From Bretschneidera sinensis (Eukaryota > Streptophyta > Magnoliopsida > Brassicales > Akaniaceae), in contig CM043703.1 in NCBI GenBank assembly GCA_023935145.1, forward strand, positions 20,385,227-20,449,226: a stretch of 64,000 bases of DNA, in the 5' to 3' direction. Below are positions 57,906-64,000 of this stretch, in pieces; the first letter of the stretch is position 1, and every line of letters starts with the position of its first letter. The translations under genes were made by a program, and so were the position numbers. Under the pieces are notes generated by a model. It did no database searches, was not told the origin of the DNA, and worked only from the letters and a program-made list of their open reading frames with translations.

Positions 57906-58131
57906 TGTAAAACTTTTAAATATTTGGAGAATCTTTGTCTTACCTTAAACGCGAGTATAGGCGTGTATTTATAATATATTATGTTACAACTAAATCATGA
58001 AAGATAAAGCAGAGGAGAATATATTTGAATTTAAACTGATTACATAACTAAACATTTGAATTTAAACTGATTACATATCATAACTACTTTGTGAGGAGCT
58101 GCTGGTTGTTGCTGTGGATAAGTCTCTAATA
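57906..58131 (-). repeat. copia-2 5' LTR
   Basis: TGTAAAACTTTTAAAT...TCTCTAATA, 226 bases; the terminal CA has become TA. Confidence 0.9.
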
Positions 58132-58136
58132 GAGAT

Positions 58137-60092
58137 GATTAATGTCCTAAAAAGAAAAGACTCCCAAAAGAATCTAACTAACAGTTAATAAAATTAAAGT
58201 CTTGTTTGTTTTCGAGTAATGACATCTTCTTAAATTCCATTAAGAGTATGACATATCCCTACCCACCAAGAGAGTGTCACTAAACAAGTATCTTTATCTA
58301 TTCAAATTCAATCAAATATTGAAGCTAAAATGAAATCAAATATTCGTAATGGAAAACCAAATGCAAGAAACATAATTGATCGACATTCAATTTTATTTCG
58401 AGTTGATTCCAATTTAATTCCGCAAATCAAATAGATAATCAATCATTTTGGGTTTTTTTTAAACTTTGTTCAGTATATTAAAAATTGCCTATTTGTCAAT
58501 TAAATTTAATAGATTATTAGTATATAACAAACAGGACGGTATATTAATATGATCTTGAGTAGGTGATACCTTAATTGGTAACCACTTCTCAAATTCAAAA
58601 TGCACTTCAATTTTCGGAATTGATACGCGGAATTGAATCAAACATGCCCATAAAATTATTTCACAAAATGAAACAAGTTAAAAATAGAAGTAATACACTT
58701 AGAAGTTGTATTTAAATTAAATATATAGTCTTACTTTAATGGCTCTCATTAAATTTGACAAACAAAAAAAGTTTACACAATAAAAATATCCACACAAAGG
58801 AATCTAATAGATAATGAAATTAAAGTTTGGTTTCGAGAACACCAACCTTGTGATTTGGGGATCATATGCTACAAGGGAATAGAGAGCACTAACCTTGTGA
58901 TTTGGAGACACCATTGTTATGTGACGGTTTGGAAGAAAGAAGAACGAGGAGGAAGAGGAGGATGGTGAAGTCTCCTATTTAGCATAAGTTAGTACTACCC
59001 TACAATGAGAATCTAATAAGGAAGGTTAACTAATAAACAAAAAAAGGATTATATGTAAGTGTAAGAAAAAAAAAATAAAGTTTTGGTTAGGGATGATAAA
59101 AGTGTTCGCCCTCAATAGTGATTTGAACTCCATCATTTGATAAAGTCGGGTTTGAAAAAATTGTTATTCTTGCAAGAACAGGTTCAAGGGGATAAAAATT
59201 TGTTGACGGGTTTGGGGGGTTGGGGACTACACTCTCTGACCCGTTTAGTTCCCAAATTTGTTTCGAAATCCTTAACATGTTATGTTTTTTGTTTATAAAT
59301 ATATTAATATAATATATATTTTTTATTTTTTTGAAGTATAATTGATTTTTTGTTTATAAATATATTTATTTTATTCTTTTAAAATATAATTGATTTTTTA
59401 AAAAAATACAAAATGTCTTCGGTTTTGTATGAGGAATCTCAGTTCTCGTTATAAATGAAGGTAACAATTCAAGCCATTAAAAATCTTCATCAATAAGATG
59501 GAAAAAAATCCCATCCAAACAGAAATAGGAAGGGATGGGATGAGACCCATCACTAGTTTCAATGAATTGGTTGGTTGAATATGCATTGAACAATTAATTT
59601 ATGCAGCCGACGTTTAGTAATCAATTTAATCCAATTTATTTTAAATTAATCATGTTATACAGATACTAGAATATGCAAATTCACGGAGAAAACCGCACTG
59701 TGAAGCATCTTCATATATATAATTTGAATTTTTTTGGTGGGAGTAGGGAAAAAATTATTTTATTAATTAAAAAATAAAAAGTAAAATGGTTAAAACTGCA
59801 AAATTTATGGAAAGTGAGTCAGCGCAATTGCAAATGACATGCTTTTTTGCAATATTATATTTACATTGAATGTATTTAGAAAAGAACAATAGTTTGAATT
59901 AATGATAATTATTTTTTTTATTGAAATAATGATAACTCAAATCAAAACTAAAACATTATTATCATATAAAACTTTAATGAGTAGTGATAAGTAGTTAATT
60001 ATATTATGTAATCTGATTGCATTATGATGTTAGAGTAATAATTATGATAAATTTGAATGGTAACAGGCAATAGATAAAAACGGAAAGCTTTA
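58137..60092. other. AT-rich spacer with second copy of a duplicated segment
   Basis: 58640-58840 resembles the sequence on both sides of copia-2 (53235-53380 and 58150-58220). 58845-58920 contains a short direct repeat around ACCTTGTGATTTGG. No gene was recognised. Confidence 0.45.
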
Positions 60093-60591
60093 GGGTATGT
60101 TTGAAAAGAGTTTTTAAAAACTGTTTTCAGTTTTTAAAAACTCATTTTCATGTTTGATAAACAGTTTTTAAAAGTAATTTTTTAAAACAGTTTTAAAAAA
60201 AATCAGTTTTCAAAAACTGTTTTATAAAAACAGCAATTATTGGTGTTTTCTGATATAATTTTCAAAAAATAACCCTAAAATCAGTGTTCACTTTTCTGTT
60301 TCATTCTTCCTCCATAGTATATAAAAAATTTTAAAATAAAATAATATTAATTATATTTAAGTATTTAGTAAATATGATAAATAAAATTAATATATTTTAA
60401 ATTTAAACTCAAAACTAAAAATAATTACAAAGTGTATAAAAATAATTTTCAAAATAAGATTATCCAAACAATATTTCACTGTTTTTTGTTTTGGAAACAA
60501 TTTTTGAATTACAGTTATCCAAACATATTTTTTTTTAAAAACTGTTTTCAATTTTTATTTTTAAAAATTAAAAATTATTACCCAAATATAT
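60093..60591. mobile_element. AT-rich MITE with GTATGTTTG-type ends
   Basis: Starts GGGTATGTTTGAAAAGAG and ends with the inverted ACCCAAATATAT. It is flanked by CTTTA on both sides (60088-60092 and 60592-60596). The interior is full of AAAAACTGTTTT repeats in both orientations. 499 bases, non-coding. Confidence 0.6.
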
Positions 60592-60596
60592 CTTTA

Positions 60597-62191
60597 ATGT
60601 CCCATGTGTGGCATTTTAATTTTCGTTGACCCATCATTACATTGAACAAAATAGTTTGACAACAATTGGCTACGGGTCATTACTCCTCATCTAATATATT
60701 GTATGCATTTAGAAATGATGCCCTGGACTAAGAGTAGCCATGACCTGGTGGCCCACTTTGTATGGCTCGAGACTGGACCCTTTTTTTTATTTTTTATTAC
60801 GGTGTATGTTACAGTAATTTAAAGTAATGTATCATGTTTTATTATTATATTTTAAAATAGAACAATATATTAAATGATAAAAAATTCATATTCGATAATA
60901 AAGGTAATATATTTGGTAATAATTTATTTATATCCATCTAATTTGAATTTATTTATCATCAAATATAATATTAAATTAATAAACTTATCTTCTGAAATAT
61001 GATGTCTCACTAATTCATCGAAAAAAAAACAGGCTATTTGATGTAATGAGATTGACTTTTTGCATTGCTCGGAATTGCAGCTTCAGGGGGGGGGGGGGGG
61101 GGGACCTCACTTCTCAATCAATGTGTTCTTCAATTATATGATATAATTGCAATAAGAAAGTTCAACTGCCCAAGATAGGGGACCAATCACTACTAAAATA
61201 TGGATATCACCATCAGACAAAAATAAAGTTGTGGCAATAACTAATGTCATTTATTTCCTTGCACTATGGCTATGAAGAAACTATGTATAAAGCACATAGT
61301 TGAGTTTATAATGGTAAGTCTAAACTTGGCATAATTACATTAGAAAATTAAATAATGGATGAAATTGTAACCATCACTTGTGATCAAGTAATAATTTACC
61401 AAATCCATTAAATAACGATTGTTAATATAATTGATAGAAGTTAAATTTATCAAAATGGGGTTGAAAACTTATTTTAGTCACTGATAATAGGAACCCAATT
61501 TTGTTCTAAAAAAACTAGTTTTAAAGTTTAAAGGATAATAACAAATTACTGGTAAGTGACTGTAATAGCACTGAAAATTGTTCAGCCCTAAGAAATAGGC
61601 TGTTATGGTATTTAAATGATGAGTTTTACTCTTAATGAAATCCAAAATAAAAATATTAAGTGTATATAGTAATAGAGACACCAAATGAAAGAGATTATAA
61701 CTATATGAATATAGAAGTGGTGTCGTTTTTAGTAAAGAGTTCGGGGTTTACTCTTGTAAATATTTATGAAATAAGGAAGCACATTGTCATAATAACGTTA
61801 GAGCGCCTTATGTACAATTTTCTTATTGAAGCTGGATATGATCATGTGTGTGATGTTTCTAGTTCTATTATAAAGAAGTGTTAGTTTAATCTACAGACAG
61901 AAACTACTTCATTAGAGCTTTGAAATATTTACACTAATAGATAGTTTAAATCAAAATATATTTTCTTGTACGCATGATTATATCATTAGAAACTAGCGAA
62001 AACTTAATATTAAAAATTTGTGAGGATTGTTGGTGTTGACCCGTATTTGATTTTAATAATGACAAAACACTATTAAAATTACACTAACAGTTTTATCTAA
62101 GCGTTTAAGCAGGAAGAGTGTTCAATTCAGAAACAAGATGCAAGATCTCAATACGTTGAGACACCAAAAGAAGACAGAAGACCTAGAATAG
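60597..62191. other. AT-rich intergenic, no gene seen
   Basis: Contains the 18-G run (61086-61103). Short frames without domains. Confidence 0.35.
61086..61103 (+). repeat. G homopolymer, 18 bases
   Basis: Uninterrupted run of 18 G. Confidence 0.85.
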
Positions 62192-64000
62192 TGTAATACC
62201 CATATTTGTAAAATAAGGGTAAAAAAATACTTTAATAAATATGACATAGAATTTAAAATAATATATAGATATTTTAAAAATGCGAAAAGTTAAATTTAAA
62301 GTTAAAAAAAAATTTGAGATGTGGACGTCCAACATAAGAAGTAAAAAAAAAAAGAAAAAAAAATTTCCTTAAAAAAAAATTGAAAACGTGGCAACAGGTG
62401 GCAGCACTTGTTGCCAAATGTAATTGAAGTTTTACAGGTTATAAAAGTGTAAACTAGTAGCTTTGCATGTGTTACAGCAAGGCATAAATGTGGAGAGTTT
62501 TTTAGAGTTGCCAGGTGCAATTTTTTCAGACAAATGTGAGCTATCGTTGCAGAAAATTTTCTATATATATTACACTTATATGTAAACGAAAATTTTACCT
62601 ATAAATTTCGTTTAGTTTCCTTCAATCATTTTATTTTCTTTAAACACTTGGGGACCGAAAGAAAAGTTGAAAGAATAAAATTTTGAAGGGATTTACAGGA
62701 GAATTTTATAGAGAGTCACGAAAAGCTATCAGAAAAAACATAAGGTAATAATGTAATTTTATTTTTGAATTTTTATCATTTATGAAATTTCTCAGAATTA
62801 AAAGTGAGAATTTTCAAAGGGTGTGGTTTATGAAGAATTGAAGAATAAATTAGAAATTTAATATAAATATTATGTCAGGTGTTGGCGATCAGCAATCGGG
62901 GGAAATTGCCGAGAGGAACGAGAAAGGCAAGGAGGTGATCAACGGGTAACTTTAAGTGCTATGAGTGAGTTAGATTTTCTTTAAGTAATCTAAATAAAAA
63001 TGAAATTTCTAGTGATAATATTAAAATAAATTATTAGCTTATGCTTTGGTGGCAGTTAAAAATTTAATTGATAAGTATGATATAAATATTGGACATGTAG
63101 AAAATTATTATGTGAAAAGAAATATTATTAGAATAATGAGTCGATTTAATAATGATGGTGATAAATAAAATTCTTGATGAGTTTGGTTAATAAATTGATG
63201 TGATAAATAAGGAGAAGAAATTAGTTAAATTTATCAAGCAGAAATTTGAGGAAAGACAAGATAGCTAAATTTAAATATTTTGAATTCATGTTGTTTTATA
63301 TTACTGTTCATATGCATATGCATTAAATAAAAGAACCGAAAGAACCGGGAGGAGGCCGATCTAATTGAAAAACCGTAACCGCCGGCATATGCTGAAAATA
63401 AAATGGACACCGTGACAGCTGGGATAAGTTGGAAAGAAAAGAACTTGAAGGGGACCAATCTAAGATAATAAAAACATGTCGACATACGGGAAGACATTCC
63501 CTAATAATAATAATTCATGCATTGATCTGTTTTATATATTGATAATTTTACTGAAATGTTGTTGATATTATGCATTTATTTGTAGATAAATGAGTCTCAC
63601 AGAGAGACAATTACAGTGAGAAAAAGACATTGAAGTATGATGTGATAAGAATTAATTAAATGTTAGACTATATGCTATTATGAAGTCATATGAGAGATAA
63701 ATGATTAAATATTAAAGGGTTATTTATACAAATTGAATACTTCTAGTAAATTTAATTCACTGAGCTTGTGAAGCTCATCACTCATTGTACAATGATTTCA
63801 GGTAGTAGACAAGACAAATAGGCTGGTGGGTTAAGAGTCAGATGAAATCGTTTTTTGTAAGCCACGTACGTGTCAACATCCTCAAACAAATAAGAAAATG
63901 AAATATAAAAATTTTATTTGTAAGTATTCATGTATTTACGTTGTGTATTATGTTTAAGTTAATATCAAATTTATGTACCTATCCTGTTGAGGGTTGAGGA
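62192..64000 (+). repeat. Large LTR, family L, copy C, cut by window end
   Basis: Starts TGTAATACCCATATTTGTAA and follows copy A to the last base, which corresponds to about 21615 in copy A. The remaining 120 or so LTR bases lie outside, so it cannot be told whether it is a solo LTR or the 5' LTR of a larger element. Lacks the 54-base tandem units. Confidence 0.8.

Larger units (their letters stand above)
53437..58131 (-). mobile_element. Ty1/copia LTR retrotransposon, degenerate (copia-2)
   Basis: About 4.7 kb on the minus strand, from a different family than copia-1. LTRs are 53437-53663 and 57906-58131 and differ at about 17 positions plus one indel by hand count. Flanks GAGTT and GAGAT match at four of five bases, a decayed duplication. 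All copia domains are present in order but gag, integrase and RT are interrupted by stops and frameshifts, and the protease active-site Asp is changed. Confidence 0.93.

Overview
The window is nuclear DNA of a dicotyledonous plant. It has GT-AG introns in an AT-rich background, plant-specific gene families (BAHD acyltransferase, plant C2/FAS1 proteins) and plant LTR retrotransposons with initiator-Met and Asp tRNA primer sites. The species cannot be fixed from sequence alone; a woody rosid is a guess. No bacterial, organellar or CRISPR features were seen.

Layout. 1-2323 (+): the 3' two thirds of RPN8, a lid subunit of the 26S proteasome, in eight visible coding exons. 3130-3732 (-): a short membrane-anchored FAS1-domain protein. 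5619-7091 (-): an intronless, complete BAHD acyltransferase with HXXXD and DFGWG. 40921-41655 (-): an intronless C2-domain protein with a Pro/Tyr-rich tail. These four are the only convincing host protein genes; they belong to unrelated pathways and do not form a cluster.

The rest, roughly nine tenths, is transposon-derived or AT-rich intergenic DNA. 7.3-19.5 kb holds foldback elements (10805-11715, 13212-13382, 14101-14312), LTR remnants and G homopolymers. A large-LTR family of about 2.2 kb occurs three times: 19552-21736 (+), 43372-45644 (-, with a perfect GTACC target duplication) and 62192 to the window end (+). Two degenerate Ty1/copia elements lie on the minus strand: 23256-28322 (TSD GTTCA) and 53437-58131. 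Between 32.2 and 38.4 kb two Helitron-type 3' ends face each other. The larger candidate (32991-38393, -) contains exon-like segments, one resembling the ELK/homeodomain exon of class II KNOX genes, and is itself interrupted by a hAT-type element (33344-34867). Two oppositely oriented, probably PIF/Harbinger-type elements (42052-43328 and 46220-47292) carry very long GA-rich or CT-rich cores. A gypsy element of the Athila/Tat group (47461-52695, TSD TTAAT) has intact LTRs but no pol and carries arrays of a GCGATCGAGCGC-like motif.

The most unusual items are the Helitron with apparent captured exons, the strand-asymmetric GA/CT elements and the GATCGAGCGC arrays. No coherent new multi-gene system is visible.
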